DNA of 44,297 bases from a virus. The position numbers and the translations under genes are program-made. The stretch spans positions 1 through 44,297 of IMG/VR virus record IMGVR_UViG_3300044533_000683. One strand, written 5' to 3'. Below the pieces are notes generated by a model. That model did not search any database. It saw only the letters and a list, made by a program, of their open reading frames with translations, and was not told the origin of the DNA. Of this stretch, positions 1-8,594 are shown in pieces (within the stretch, counting starts at the first letter, position 1; each line of letters begins with the position of its first letter).

Positions 1-187
1 GCAAAAATTGCACCTGCACGATAAACGGGATTTAATGCAGCAATTATTTCAAAAATTGCATCCATATCAACCGCCCCAGTAATGCCACTGACATCAGGCA
101 ATCCACCAGCAGCACCAGAAGGGATATATTGCAACTTACCCCATGCACGACCTGCTTTATCAGTTGTGGTTAATGAAGTTGTGCCAT
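1..187. repeat. Assembly overlap marking a circular sequence (copy 1)
   Basis: Bases 1-187 are repeated at 44111-44297 with one difference (A at 60, G at 44170). The repeat lies inside the major capsid gene, and merging the two copies gives one open frame, so this is overlap from a circular or circularly permuted assembly and not a functional terminal repeat. The difference is in the third base of an Asp codon (GAT/GAC on the minus strand) and is silent, as expected of a population variant. Closed length is 44,110 bp. Confidence 0.93.
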
Positions 188-989
188 AATCCAAAAATCC
201 TCTAGGCTTTCCTACGCCATTACCCGTTACAAACGCAGTGTTTTCAGCGCGGCTCATAATATCAACAATCTTGCCATTTAACCAAGACTCAATATTAATA
301 GTAGCCATATCTAAAAGGCGTTGCGTTGCTCTTGGTTGTGCGTATTGCTCATAAACATAAATCTTTTGAGTGCCAACTTTAGGAGTTCCAGTTGTGGAAG
401 GAGCAGTGGTTTCATCAGTCCAACCGCCACTACTTCCAGATTCGGCATCAATAGGATATTCAATGCTGTCTGTAGTAATTGTTATACTACTTGCAACTTG
501 ACGAACTGGCGAGGTTTCAAATAAGCGTTTCTTAATATCATTTGACATAACAGTAGGAACAAAATAACCACCATCAGGATCAGAGCCAACAGAAAGCGTT
601 GCGCGAATATCAGGCTTATCCATAGCGTTTGATTTTGTTAAAAACACATTAAAAGCCTCAGAATAATTACGATAAGTTTCTAAATCTGTATCATTAACCT
701 TGTAATCCTCAACTTTATTAACGCCAGCAAAAAACTCACGAGCATCTTGCTTGATGTTTTTTTCTTGCTCACCACTTCCAGCTAACGCAGGGCGATTTGC
801 AGCATTTTCAACTGCTTTCAATCTATCCATTGCATCGTCAATCGCATTATTAATGCGGTCAACTTCTTCTTTTTTAATAACATCGTCAAAACCTTTGGCA
901 ACATTATTTATTCGCTCATCATTTGCAGCCTTAAAGTCTGCAAAAGTCTTATTTAACGCCTTAATGGCATCATTTACTTCAGCACTCAT
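1..989 (-). CDS. Major capsid protein, HK97 fold (N-terminal 329 codons; continues at 44110)
   Basis: Main shell protein of the icosahedral head. The ATG at 989 has a GAGGG ribosome site just upstream. Reading runs to base 1 and continues without a stop at 44110-43774, 441 residues in all. Residues 1 to about 75 are charged and helical like an HK97 delta/scaffolding domain. A linker rich in Gly, Ser and Asp leads to the HK97 core, with landmarks such as GGYFVP, the segment ISPV-like SPVRQVAS, and GNGVGKPRGF. It lies directly after the ClpP-like protease (12-nt gap), the usual order in HK97-type phages, so the protease probably removes the N-terminal domain during maturation. The gene looks broken only because the window was opened within it. 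Confidence 0.95.
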   Translation of the reverse strand, partial: MSAEVNDAIKALNKTFADFKAANDERINNVAKGFDDVIKKEEVDRINNAIDDAMDRLKAVENAANRPALAGSGEQEKNIKQDAREFFAGVNKVEDYKVNDTDLETYRNYSEAFNVFLTKSNAMDKPDIRATLSVGSDPDGGYFVPTVMSNDIKKRLFETSPVRQVASSITITTDSIEYPIDAESGSSGGWTDETTAPSTTGTPKVGTQKIYVYEQYAQPRATQRLLDMATINIESWLNGKIVDIMSRAENTAFVTGNGVGKPRGFLDYGTTSLTTTDKAGRAWGKLQYIPSGAAGGLPDVSGITGAVDMDAIFEIIAALNPVYRAGAIF

Positions 990-1001
990 AATAACCCTCT
1001 A

Positions 1002-1826
1002 TTATGTTATATTTTTTATAAAAGCGACTAGATTATTCAAGTCACCAACTAAAATACCAACATCATCGTCACGATGACTTGCTAGCAATTCAGGAACGTC
1101 ACGCTCCCTTAGAATATCAAACCCTTCAACAACGGCAGCTTTTGCAAGCGCATTACCATAACCCTTTTCTCGCAAATTAGCCTCAATATTGCGCTTAATA
1201 GGGGCTGGAGTATTATTAAATATTGAAACATCAAAACAAGCCGATATATCAACACTATTATCAATTATAGCATCAATAAAACCACCGTCAAGTGCTGCAT
1301 TTGCATCTAACCACGTTTCAGCGTCCATCATTGCAGAAATATCATCTTTTTTCTTACCTGTTTTTTTGCGATAAGTATCATTTAATGCACCATCTATCTG
1401 CTCAAGCATATTAGCAGTTGTGCGCATATCCTCTTTATTACCATAAGCAAGCGTCCATGCGTTATGTATCATCAAAAACGCATTGTCTGCCATTTCAACG
1501 CTATCACCTGCCATAGCAATAATTGAAGCAATACTTGCTGCAATACCATCAATACGCACTTTAACAGCCCCTTTATGCGCTTTTAATGCGTTGTAAATCG
1601 CTATTCCATCAAAAACATCGCCACCAAACGAATTAATAGCAACAGTTATATCTTTGCCATCAAGAGCATTTAATTCTTTAGTGAAAGCCTTTGCAGTAAC
1701 GCCAAAATAGCCAATTTCATCATAAATCTGCAATTCAGTATCTTTAACCGCAAAAACGCCATCAATCACGCTTTTTTTTGCATAATTACGCACTTTATTT
1801 GCTTTTAATCCGTCAATTATTATCAT
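1002..1826 (-). CDS. ClpP-like head maturation protease (S14)
   Basis: Serine protease expected to process the capsid delta domain and other prohead proteins. The 274 residues contain the S14 pattern: INSFGGDVFDG near 64-74, a nucleophile in GIAASIAS (Ser98), and the catalytic His in FLMIHNAW (His121). The acidic third residue probably lies in the ETWLDANAALDGG segment around 170-182. It sits between portal and capsid, overlaps the portal gene by 14 nt, and precedes the capsid start by 12 nt, so translation is probably coupled. The C-terminal 70 residues are variable and may act in scaffolding; this last point is inference. Confidence 0.92.
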   Translation of the reverse strand: MIIIDGLKANKVRNYAKKSVIDGVFAVKDTELQIYDEIGYFGVTAKAFTKELNALDGKDITVAINSFGGDVFDGIAIYNALKAHKGAVKVRIDGIAASIASIIAMAGDSVEMADNAFLMIHNAWTLAYGNKEDMRTTANMLEQIDGALNDTYRKKTGKKKDDISAMMDAETWLDANAALDGGFIDAIIDNSVDISACFDVSIFNNTPAPIKRNIEANLREKGYGNALAKAAVVEGFDILRERDVPELLASHRDDDVGILVGDLNNLVAFIKNIT

Positions 1827-3072
1827 TTTCCACGACTCCTACGTTGTTATTTGCATTTGCACGCTCAGGCAATAAATTACCCCCTTCAATAGGCGGTAAA
1901 TCCTCTAACGCACGCACTTCATTAACCGTCATATAAGCTGCATGTCCCCCACTACCAAGTGCCTTAGCATAACTTTCGCTTCTTGACTTGCTATCTCCAC
2001 GTAACAACCCATCAACATTAAACTTAATTTGATGATTAAGTCTATCTTTATCGTTTAATAATTGGCAAGAAATAGCCTCCTCCCAACGTCTAATCCATGG
2101 CATTAACACATAATCCACAAATTGACGTGCCATATTTTCAATATTACTGAAAGTTGCTTTTTCTAAATCACCCGCTAAATGTGGTGGAACATTCCAAATA
2201 CCCGCAATGATTGAACGCTGCAATTTGCGACTATCAAGCAACTGTGCTTGTTCTGCCGTTTGGCTCATTGATTGCCAACTTAAACCACCCTCAAGCAACA
2301 AAGGCTTATGAAAGTTTTGAAGCCCTGAATACATAGATTGTATTTGCTCTTTCAGCCTATCAAATACCGCATCTCCTATTTTTTGCTCAGTGCTAAATGC
2401 GCCACTAGTTGACATTCCATTTTTGAACATCAATGCAGCACTTCTATCTTGAGCCAATGCCAACCCAATTTGATTTCGCATTTTATGAACCACATTAACG
2501 CCAGAAAATCCATTTTCAGATTTACCAAACAAATGGAATATATCATTTGAATTATAAGTGCGCAAATTACCTTTTGCAGAAACAACATCATACAAAACAT
2601 TATAACGCTCATCTTGCCTAACAGTCACGTTTTCAATAGGAATTGGCAATAGTTCTCGCAATTCACCACGGATTTTGTTTTTGAAAAAAAACACATTACC
2701 ACTTAGCGCAACATATGATGTTGCATATTCACGAAAAACAAAACTATTTTGAAAGCCGTTTGGTTTACCATGTGATGATATTAACGCTTGCAAAGGGTGA
2801 TTAGTGGCAATCTCTCTATCATCACCATTAACTTTCAATACATTCAAAGGAAGTTGAGCAATTAATCCAGAAATTAAATTAACTGCAGTCCATACCGCTT
2901 GACATTCCATAGCGGTTTTAGCATTTACATTAACACCAGCGTCATTTTCACCTTCGCCAAATCTAAGCCATAACTCTAAATCCTTAGACGTGCTTATCCT
3001 ATTAGCGTTTGCCTCTATAGGAGGCGCACCACACATTACAGCAACAGCTTTTTCAATTTCGGCTAGTTCCAA
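1813..3072 (-). CDS. Portal protein, HK97 type
   Basis: Dodecameric ring at one head vertex through which terminase pumps DNA and to which connectors attach. The 419-residue protein has HK97-portal landmarks: AVWTAVNLISGLIAQLPLNV near 60-80, NDIFHLFG, and the GIWNVPPHLAGDL region near 290, with an acidic/Asn-rich tail. The best start is a TTG at 3072, preceded by AAGGG at a sensible distance. The next ATG, 13 codons in, would lose little. It follows the large terminase by 47 nt and overlaps the protease by 14 nt. Confidence 0.93.
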   Translation of the reverse strand: MELAEIEKAVAVMCGAPPIEANANRISTSKDLELWLRFGEGENDAGVNVNAKTAMECQAVWTAVNLISGLIAQLPLNVLKVNGDDREIATNHPLQALISSHGKPNGFQNSFVFREYATSYVALSGNVFFFKNKIRGELRELLPIPIENVTVRQDERYNVLYDVVSAKGNLRTYNSNDIFHLFGKSENGFSGVNVVHKMRNQIGLALAQDRSAALMFKNGMSTSGAFSTEQKIGDAVFDRLKEQIQSMYSGLQNFHKPLLLEGGLSWQSMSQTAEQAQLLDSRKLQRSIIAGIWNVPPHLAGDLEKATFSNIENMARQFVDYVLMPWIRRWEEAISCQLLNDKDRLNHQIKFNVDGLLRGDSKSRSESYAKALGSGGHAAYMTVNEVRALEDLPPIEGGNLLPERANANNNVGVVENDNN

Positions 3073-3119
3073 TGTAAGCCCTTATTTTTCATAACATTAA
3101 CATAATAAAAAAAATATGT

Positions 3120-4847
3120 CTATAGTTGCCTTATATTCAATTCAACTGTTATGTTTTTATTATTAGCATTATAAGCAGCTATTGCCATAAGCAGCGCAAT
3201 TATTCCATCAATGCGCCCTGTGCTTTTTATTTTAGACATTTTGCGATTACCCGCAGCATCTTCTTCAATTTTTACTGATGCGGCGTTCCACCTTAAAACT
3301 GGATTTATGTGTATTTTTATTTTTTTGTTAAAAATTAATTCTTCTAATTTTTCAATCGCTGGCGACATATCCTTAAAACCTTGCCCAAATGGCTCAAGTG
3401 GTAATTCATAACCAATGTCTGATAAATGTTTTTTGAAAAAATCTATCCTCCATCTGTCAAAATTAATTTGTTCAAAATCACCCATTGCAATTATATCGGA
3501 AGCCACCACTTCATAATCAATAGAACTGCCAGCGGGCGCATGTAAATACCCTTGATTTAACCATGTTGTATATGGCGCACGGTCTTTTATTTCAGTATCA
3601 TACAATGTATCTTTAGGTTTCCAAAAATCAACAAAAGCGTTTAGCATTCCATCATCATTTTCAAAAACACGAGCTAAAGCCGTTAAATCCAATTTAGAAG
3701 ATAAATCAAGCCCACCATAACACGGCTTGCTAATAAAATCATCAATATCTAATTCATGTTCGCATTCAGTCCATGTTTCACTACTAATCCAAGATGTTTC
3801 AGCGTCTGTCCATTCACAAAAATGCAATCTCATAATATTATTTTTTTTACCTGGAATTTGAATTGCTTGTTTAACCGCCTCTTTAAGCACGTTATCCTTA
3901 ACAACAACTCCTAATAATGGATTTGCTTTAATCCAACATTTGCTATCATTTATTGGGTCATCACCTTTATCCAAAGAGCATATAAAACTAAACGTTTTAT
4001 CGTCCATTACCTCGCCAGCTGCAACTTTAGCAGCGTGATTATGCTCTTCCCAACATGCGCTTTTTTTATCAAAACCAGAGTTTGTTATCATCATCAACAA
4101 AGGGCTACGCCTTCCCTTAAAGCCTAACTCTAACATATCTATAGTTTCACGGCTTGGGTGTTCATGTATCTCATCACATAACGCAAAATGCGGTCTAAAA
4201 CCAGACTTACTGCGCTCAGATGACATTACTCTCATAAAAGAGCCACTTGGAATGTTAGCAATGTTAGGAATATTATCGCCACCAGTTATTTTGCATATTT
4301 TATTTAACTTTTCATTATTGCGCACCATTTCCCTAGCATCTGAAAAAGCAATCATAGCTTGCTCTTTTTTTGCAGCAGCAAAATAAATATGAGCTTCAGG
4401 TTCATTGTCTGCTAACAACCCATAAAGCCCTACTCCTGCCATCAAAGGTGTTTTGCCATTTCCTTTTCCTATTTCTATGTAGGCACGTCTAAAACGCCTT
4501 GCATATCCGTCCATTTGATAAACATCGTTACCTTCTCGGTCTTTTATTGCACGCCCCCTAACATCAAATTGTTGCTCAAAATATGGCGCATACCACCCAA
4601 ATAAATTACCAAGAATAAAACACTGCGAGGAGTGTAAAATAAAATTATCTCCGCCAGTGGTTAATATCCTTTCAAAAAAATTAAATATGCGATTAGATTT
4701 TTCAATATCATAAAAAAGCCCTTTAGCTTTTCCATCCGTCAAATCTGATAAAAATCGCTCACAAGCATTAATCACATTTTGTCCAGCAATTATTTCACCA
4801 GAAACAACATCAAGCGCATATTGATGACATCTATCCAATACTTTCAT
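3120..4847 (-). CDS. terL: Terminase large subunit
   Basis: DNA-packaging ATPase and nuclease. In its 575 residues the ATPase half shows Walker A GKGNGKT (127-133), Walker B LCDE (Asp225, Glu226), and a coupling-like region after it. The C-terminal nuclease half carries GGLDLSSKLDLTAL (near 374) and downstream acidic residues typical of the RNase H-like fold. Length and motifs fit the HK97-type terminase family (Terminase_1). The ATG overlaps the small-subunit stop codon (TAATG). With the neighbouring HNH protein it forms the packaging module. Confidence 0.95.
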   Translation of the reverse strand: MKVLDRCHQYALDVVSGEIIAGQNVINACERFLSDLTDGKAKGLFYDIEKSNRIFNFFERILTTGGDNFILHSSQCFILGNLFGWYAPYFEQQFDVRGRAIKDREGNDVYQMDGYARRFRRAYIEIGKGNGKTPLMAGVGLYGLLADNEPEAHIYFAAAKKEQAMIAFSDAREMVRNNEKLNKICKITGGDNIPNIANIPSGSFMRVMSSERSKSGFRPHFALCDEIHEHPSRETIDMLELGFKGRRSPLLMMITNSGFDKKSACWEEHNHAAKVAAGEVMDDKTFSFICSLDKGDDPINDSKCWIKANPLLGVVVKDNVLKEAVKQAIQIPGKKNNIMRLHFCEWTDAETSWISSETWTECEHELDIDDFISKPCYGGLDLSSKLDLTALARVFENDDGMLNAFVDFWKPKDTLYDTEIKDRAPYTTWLNQGYLHAPAGSSIDYEVVASDIIAMGDFEQINFDRWRIDFFKKHLSDIGYELPLEPFGQGFKDMSPAIEKLEELIFNKKIKIHINPVLRWNAASVKIEEDAAGNRKMSKIKSTGRIDGIIALLMAIAAYNANNKNITVELNIRQL

Positions 4848-5302
4848 TAATTAAGCAACCCAGCAAAAACATCACTCTCTTCTTTTTCATTTTCAGTTAA
4901 TGCTATTCCTATTCTAGCCCTTGCAGCGGGAGTTCCGCCAAACTCTCTAGCTATGCGATACATATAGTCCGATAAGTCTCTAGTAATTTTAACTAAAGGA
5001 TTAGCATAAGAATTACCCTTATCATTAACTAAAACATGACCTTGTTTTTCTAATTCTTTTTCAAAATCTTTTTTAGCAAAAAAAGCCTTGCAATATTCAG
5101 CAATTAAATCAATATCAGCACTTGTCGCAATTATCCCCCAATGAGTTTTTGAAATAAGTGAATAAAATTTATTAGTTTCTTCTTCCCCTAAATAATCAGG
5201 TGCAATAATTTTTGAATGTAACGGCTCAATATCTTTAGGCATTGGATTACCAGAAGGATTGCCCATTATTTCCCTTATTTTTCTCGGTGTTGGATTTGTC
5301 AT
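4847..5302 (-). CDS. terS: Terminase small subunit, P27 family
   Basis: DNA-recognition subunit of the packaging motor. The 151-residue protein has the P27 signature: N-terminal GNPSGNPMP, an inner helical region, and a C-terminal segment YMYRIAREFGGTPAARARIG. No Shine-Dalgarno sequence precedes the ATG at 5302, and a possible promoter -10 lies only 7 nt upstream, so the transcript could be nearly leaderless unless transcription starts further up. It lies next to the terminase large subunit and downstream of an HNH gene, as in HK97. Confidence 0.9.
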   Translation of the reverse strand: MTNPTPRKIREIMGNPSGNPMPKDIEPLHSKIIAPDYLGEEETNKFYSLISKTHWGIIATSADIDLIAEYCKAFFAKKDFEKELEKQGHVLVNDKGNSYANPLVKITRDLSDYMYRIAREFGGTPAARARIGIALTENEKEESDVFAGLLN

Positions 5303-5457
5303 ATATAAATATTATCAAAAATTGTCATTTTTTTCAATTACAAAACACTGCCATTGTGTAAGTTGTACCTCCCGAGCGGTATCAAGGCAAAAAGCCCCAG
5401 AGATTGACTACCCCCCCCTACCTGTGACATAATCGCAACAAAATCGTAACATAAATG
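5303..5457. other. Intergenic region between HNH and terS; candidate cos site
   Basis: This 155-bp gap between the HNH nuclease and terS is where HK97-like phages keep cos. It contains an unusual run of eight C at 5411-5418 flanked by GATTGACTA and TACCTGTGACA, and the pairs GGCAAAAAGCC and CGCAAC/CGTAAC near the HNH end. No gene is seen on either strand. The assignment rests on context; the sequence alone does not define cleavage points. Confidence 0.4.
5309..5337 (-). promoter_or_regulatory. Possible promoter just upstream of terS
   Basis: On the minus strand TTGAAA (5332-5337) and TAATAT (5309-5314) are 17 bp apart. Transcription would begin at about the terS start codon, giving a leaderless message. 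The match may be a by-product of AT-rich sequence. Confidence 0.35.
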
Positions 5458-5763
5458 TCACTTATTCCAATGATGATTAGCATCAATAGGCAGCCCTGAA
5501 ACATCGCAACCTATGTCATATCCTTGGTTTTCACTACGTTGCTTTGTGCTATTGTGATGTGTTGCGCATAATGGTTGCCAGTTGCTCACATCCCAGAATA
5601 GCGTTGTATCGCCTTTATGTGGTTTAATATGGTCAACCACTGTTGCAGCGTTAGTATATCCTGCTTGCTTGCACATTACGCATAATTGATTTTGTTGCAA
5701 GAAATGCAATCGTGCTTTTCGCCATCTGTTATTATAGCCACGATTGCTAGCAGTTTCTCTCAT
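5458..5763 (-). CDS. HNH endonuclease, packaging-associated
   Basis: Zinc-stabilised nuclease that, in HK97-like phages, works with terminase in cos cleavage. From the ATG at 5763 it has 101 residues: ASNRGYNNRWRKAR (5-18), a zinc pair CVMC (28-31), the catalytic DHIKPHK (44-50), Asn61, then LCATHHNSTKQ (65-75), a complete HNH-Cys4 arrangement. A longer frame begins at 5877, but its extra 38 residues cover a likely plus-strand promoter and do not resemble HNH proteins, so the internal ATG is preferred. Position directly before terS supports the packaging role. Confidence 0.88.
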   Translation of the reverse strand: MRETASNRGYNNRWRKARLHFLQQNQLCVMCKQAGYTNAATVVDHIKPHKGDTTLFWDVSNWQPLCATHHNSTKQRSENQGYDIGCDVSGLPIDANHHWNK

Positions 5764-5856
5764 TGCGTTATTATGATTTATATAAATGATTTTGCAAGCA
5801 TTATTTTTATCCACAGAGTTATGCACAAGAAATATAATAAATGCTACCTTTTCTGG

Positions 5857-5885
5857 TTGCCTTTTTTGGTTTCCCATGCTATATT
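5857..5885 (+). promoter_or_regulatory. Promoter for the 5.9-8.8 kb plus-strand operon
   Basis: TTGCCT (5857-5862) and TATATT (5880-5885) are exactly 17 bp apart, about 40 bp before the first plus-strand gene. The element lies in the divergent gap between HNH and that gene, and overlaps the longer alternative HNH frame. Confidence 0.65.
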
Positions 5886-5925
5886 GTTTTTAAGGCAGCA
5901 ATGAAGCTGAAAGGGAAATTAGAAA

Positions 5926-6180
5926 ATGAATTATTTAGAAAAAAAATTAGCAAAACATAACATTAAATTGGCTGATTTTGAAGCGACAATGAACCGTGTT
6001 GCGGTTACGGCAATAGAAAATAACCTTACGCATGATTTTGATGCTGCGTTTCAGTTGATGCTTAAAAAAGACGCTGAGTTTTTGGCTAAGTTTGGAAGTG
6101 ATAAGGATTTCAAAAATAAGGTGACTAATGATATGGCAAAGATTTTACATAAAAACTTAAACACAAAAAAGGCAGCATAA
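5926..6180 (+). CDS. Hypothetical protein, first gene of plus-strand operon
   Basis: 84 residues, not recognised. The protein is helical and rich in Lys, Asn and Ala (LAKHNIKLADFEATMNRVA near the start, a lysine-rich C-terminus). It is the promoter-proximal gene of a co-directional group ending at terminators near 8.9 kb, and a GGGAAA element precedes the ATG. Early expression is likely from its position; no function is offered. Confidence 0.75.
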   Translation: MNYLEKKLAKHNIKLADFEATMNRVAVTAIENNLTHDFDAAFQLMLKKDAEFLAKFGSDKDFKNKVTNDMAKILHKNLNTKKAA

Positions 6181-6201
6181 ACTGCTAACATGGAGAAAAA
6201 A

Positions 6202-6939
6202 ATGAATACACATAAACATTACGAAACAGCTAAAAGAGCATATAGCAACACTAGCTTTTCACCTGAAAAAAGGGCCCAAAGCGAATGTGATTTTTTTGAT
6301 GAAATTATGACGGAGTTTGAAGGTAACGAGCAAGCACAAACAAAGTTTGAAGCACTATTTTTAGCAAGCCTTGCAGCTAAATCACGCTGTATAAGCCCTA
6401 TGATTACAGGAGGAGCAAACTTTCCAGTTAAGCGCAACAGAAAAGCAAATGAAAGCGAACGCAAAAAATCTCAAGCAATGTTTGATTTCATTGAAAAAAT
6501 TAGAAACTTAAACAAACCTTCAATTGAATATTTTGTAAAATCTAATGATGCAAATGTGATTGAAAAATTACAAGCTGAATTAGATGCGGCAAAAGAAAAC
6601 CATGCTAAATTAAAAGCATTACCAGCAAATGAACGCAACTGGTATGAATTACCATATTCTTTGAATAAAATAAAGCGCATTGAAGAACGTTTAACATCTA
6701 TTACAGAATTAAAATCACGCACCAATAAAGAGAAAATGTTTGGTGATGTGAAAGTTGTTTGGAACTATGAAGCAATGCGCTTGCAACTTATTTTTGACGG
6801 CAAGCCATCAAGCGACATAATAACCAAATTAAAAAAAGCAGCCTTCAAATGGTCGCCAACCAATGGCGCATGGCAACGTCAATTAACCCGCAACGCTGAA
6901 ATTGCAGCGGGGCAAGTATTAAACAACGCAGGAGCATAA
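6202..6939 (+). CDS. Hypothetical protein with C-terminal WSPTNGAWQR motif
   Basis: 245 residues from the ATG at 6202, chosen over the one at 6190 because GGAG lies 7 nt before it. The middle (about 85-170) is a charged helical, probably coiled-coil region. The C-terminal 65 residues contain WNYEAMRLQLIFDGKPSSD and FKWSPTNGAWQRQLTRNA. A similar FrWsP-gaWqRqlt ending recurs in many phage and plasmid accessory proteins of unknown role, from memory of such sequences. It may be a DNA-metabolism or antirestriction-associated domain, but nothing here proves that. Confidence 0.78.
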   Translation: MNTHKHYETAKRAYSNTSFSPEKRAQSECDFFDEIMTEFEGNEQAQTKFEALFLASLAAKSRCISPMITGGANFPVKRNRKANESERKKSQAMFDFIEKIRNLNKPSIEYFVKSNDANVIEKLQAELDAAKENHAKLKALPANERNWYELPYSLNKIKRIEERLTSITELKSRTNKEKMFGDVKVVWNYEAMRLQLIFDGKPSSDIITKLKKAAFKWSPTNGAWQRQLTRNAEIAAGQVLNNAGA

Positions 6940-6943
6940 CACG

Positions 6944-7162
6944 ATGACTAAAATCACAGACAACGCCACATTTGCAGCATGGTTAAGACAACGCCATAAA
7001 GAAACAAAGCGACACAAATATTTAATTATCAATGAAGTTGCAAATATATTTAAGCCCGCCAAATCACCAGTAACGGTTAATCATTGGTATTTAGGCACTA
7101 AACCACTAACCGCAGGCAACGCAGCCTTAATTAACGCAGCTATTGCGGAGGGGAGAATATGA
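6944..7162 (+). CDS. Small protein, possible helix-turn-helix
   Basis: 72 residues. The central part, KYLIINEVANIFKPAKSPVT followed by VNHWYLGTKPL, resembles the helix-turn-recognition-helix of Cro-like DNA binders, and the end GNAALINAAIAEGR is a short helix. It starts 4 nt after the previous gene and its stop overlaps the next start (ATGA), so it is translated as part of the operon. The DNA-binding role is inferred only from the pattern. Confidence 0.7.
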   Translation: MTKITDNATFAAWLRQRHKETKRHKYLIINEVANIFKPAKSPVTVNHWYLGTKPLTAGNAALINAAIAEGRI

Positions 7163-7332
7163 TATTTGGTGAATATCCATGTTGTGGTGAATATTTGTGT
7201 TTAGATATCCCAGATAATATAAAATTACCAGTTTGGCAGCAAGAAAAATGTCCACATTGTGGAGTTGAAGTTTGGCACAATATGAGCCGTGTTGAACCAT
7301 ATTCAACAATAGAAAAACCAAAAAACTTATGA
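7159..7332 (+). CDS. Small zinc-ribbon-like protein
   Basis: 57 residues, beginning at an ATG that overlaps the preceding stop (ATGA), with GGAGGGGAGA just upstream. Cysteines in PCCGEYLC (8-13) and KCPHCGVEVW (34-43) form two knuckles typical of a small zinc ribbon. Function is unknown; a nucleic-acid or protein-docking role is possible. Confidence 0.72.
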   Translation: MIFGEYPCCGEYLCLDIPDNIKLPVWQQEKCPHCGVEVWHNMSRVEPYSTIEKPKNL

Positions 7333-7394
7333 GCGGGGGGAGAATTGAAGCCCGCTTTGTGTGGGAGTTAAAACAGATAAGCAGGAGAAACAAC

Positions 7395-7574
7395 ATGGGT
7401 AAAATGACGGAGAAAGAAATAAACGTAGCTATTGCAAGGGCTAAAAAAACCTTGCTTGAGATTAAAACTAAACAGGATAAATTAGTTGATGGCAGCTCTA
7501 AACGCAAGCAAATCAGCGATTTGGAAAGTCAAATTAAACAACTTAAAGATTTATTAACAAAAGGAAAAAAATAA
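7395..7574 (+). CDS. Small coiled-coil protein
   Basis: 59 residues from the ATG at 7395, chosen because GGAG lies 8 nt upstream; an earlier ATG at 7329 would add 22 unconvincing residues. The protein is almost wholly charged helix (KEINVAIARAKKTLLEIK, then ISDLESQIKQLKDLLTK with heptad-spaced Leu/Ile). It is probably a small oligomeric accessory protein; no family is recognised. Confidence 0.65.
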   Translation: MGKMTEKEINVAIARAKKTLLEIKTKQDKLVDGSSKRKQISDLESQIKQLKDLLTKGKK

Positions 7575-7575
7575 C

Positions 7576-7872
7576 ATGAAAACATTACCTAACTACACAG
7601 ATTTAACAGAAAAACAGCAAGCGGAATTGCTGGAACGTGAAATCTCAAAACAACTTGAATTAGCGATTTATACGGGGATTTCATTTCAAGATTTTACAGA
7701 TGATGATTTGTCAAAATATCCACAAAAATCCGTGCCTTCCATTTTGTATCATCTTAGCGAAACTTTTAAGCAAGCAATATATGAAAGAGCAATGGTTAAA
7801 TTAAAAAGCAAGCAATATTTACCAGTTGATAGAAAAAGTAATGTAACCATAATTTACACTGATGAGGAATAA
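7576..7872 (+). CDS. Hypothetical protein
   Basis: 98 residues, helical and acidic (GISFQDFTDDDLSKYPQKSV in the centre, IIYTDEE at the end). Starts one base after the preceding stop and ends two bases before the next gene, so it is a firm operon member. Not recognised. Confidence 0.72.
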   Translation: MKTLPNYTDLTEKQQAELLEREISKQLELAIYTGISFQDFTDDDLSKYPQKSVPSILYHLSETFKQAIYERAMVKLKSKQYLPVDRKSNVTIIYTDEE

Positions 7873-7874
7873 TC

Positions 7875-8591
7875 ATGAACACGATAAAAACAGGTGAAAA
7901 CCTAACAATAAATTTGCCAGTAATGAAAGATAAGCAAGTAATCACTGTGCATAATGTTGCTAATAATGAAACATATATTTTTAAATCAGAAATTAAAGAA
8001 GTTGAAATTGAGATAGATATCAAGAAAAGCCAAGATTTTGATTTTTGGGATACAGTTAACCCCAAAGCGGTAGAAGCAATAAAAGAAGCAATAAAAAAAG
8101 CAAAGGAAGCTAAACCCGATAACTATTGTAATTCCAATATACCATACAACTGTCAAAAGTCATTTATGGAAAATAAATTCGAATTAGGAGCTGGAAGTTT
8201 AACTGCTAAAACTAAACGCTGGAAGCCTAAATATCATGGAAAATATGCATTTGTTGATAGTTGTGGCACTTGGATTGTTGCCACATGGAGCAATCATAGA
8301 TTTGACAACCACCGCCACGAAACAGGCAACTGCTACCAGCCACCTGAAACAGAACGTGCTATATGGGAGCAAATCACCCGCAGGAAGTATGAAACGGCAT
8401 TGTGGGACGCTGCTGATTGGGTGGAGGGTGATTGGTATTATGGAATGTATTGTAATGGCAGAATTGATGCAATTTCACTATCATTAATAAATTACGGATT
8501 ACCACGTTTCGCCACGGAGCAATCCGCCATTGACGCACACACGAGAATATTAGGCGATGATGCGGAGAGATATTTTAAGGGGAGGGGGTAG
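7875..8591 (+). CDS. Hypothetical protein, two-part architecture
   Basis: 238 residues. Residues 1-50 look like a small beta domain (TGENLTINLPVMKDKQVI then EVEIEIDIKK), 51-80 a lysine-rich linker, and 100-238 a Trp- and Tyr-rich globular domain (WIVATWSNHRFDNHRHETGN; AADWVEGDWYYGMYCNGRID). Cysteines are scattered without an obvious zinc pattern. Start ATG at 7875 directly follows the previous gene. No family recognised. Confidence 0.72.
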   Translation: MNTIKTGENLTINLPVMKDKQVITVHNVANNETYIFKSEIKEVEIEIDIKKSQDFDFWDTVNPKAVEAIKEAIKKAKEAKPDNYCNSNIPYNCQKSFMENKFELGAGSLTAKTKRWKPKYHGKYAFVDSCGTWIVATWSNHRFDNHRHETGNCYQPPETERAIWEQITRRKYETALWDAADWVEGDWYYGMYCNGRIDAISLSLINYGLPRFATEQSAIDAHTRILGDDAERYFKGRG

Positions 8592-8594
8592 TTT

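Noticed and set aside
1-187. True terminal direct repeat of a linear virion genome
   Set aside because: It lies inside the capsid gene, and the packaging genes suggest cos ends elsewhere. An assembler overlap explains it better.
1-989. Truncated or split capsid pseudogene
   Set aside because: Joining the ends through the 187-bp overlap gives one intact 441-codon frame.
5764-5877. Longer N-terminus for the HNH nuclease (start at 5877)
   Set aside because: The extra 38 codons overlap a TTGCCT-N17-TATATT promoter on the other strand and do not look like the HNH family; no ribosome site lies before that ATG.
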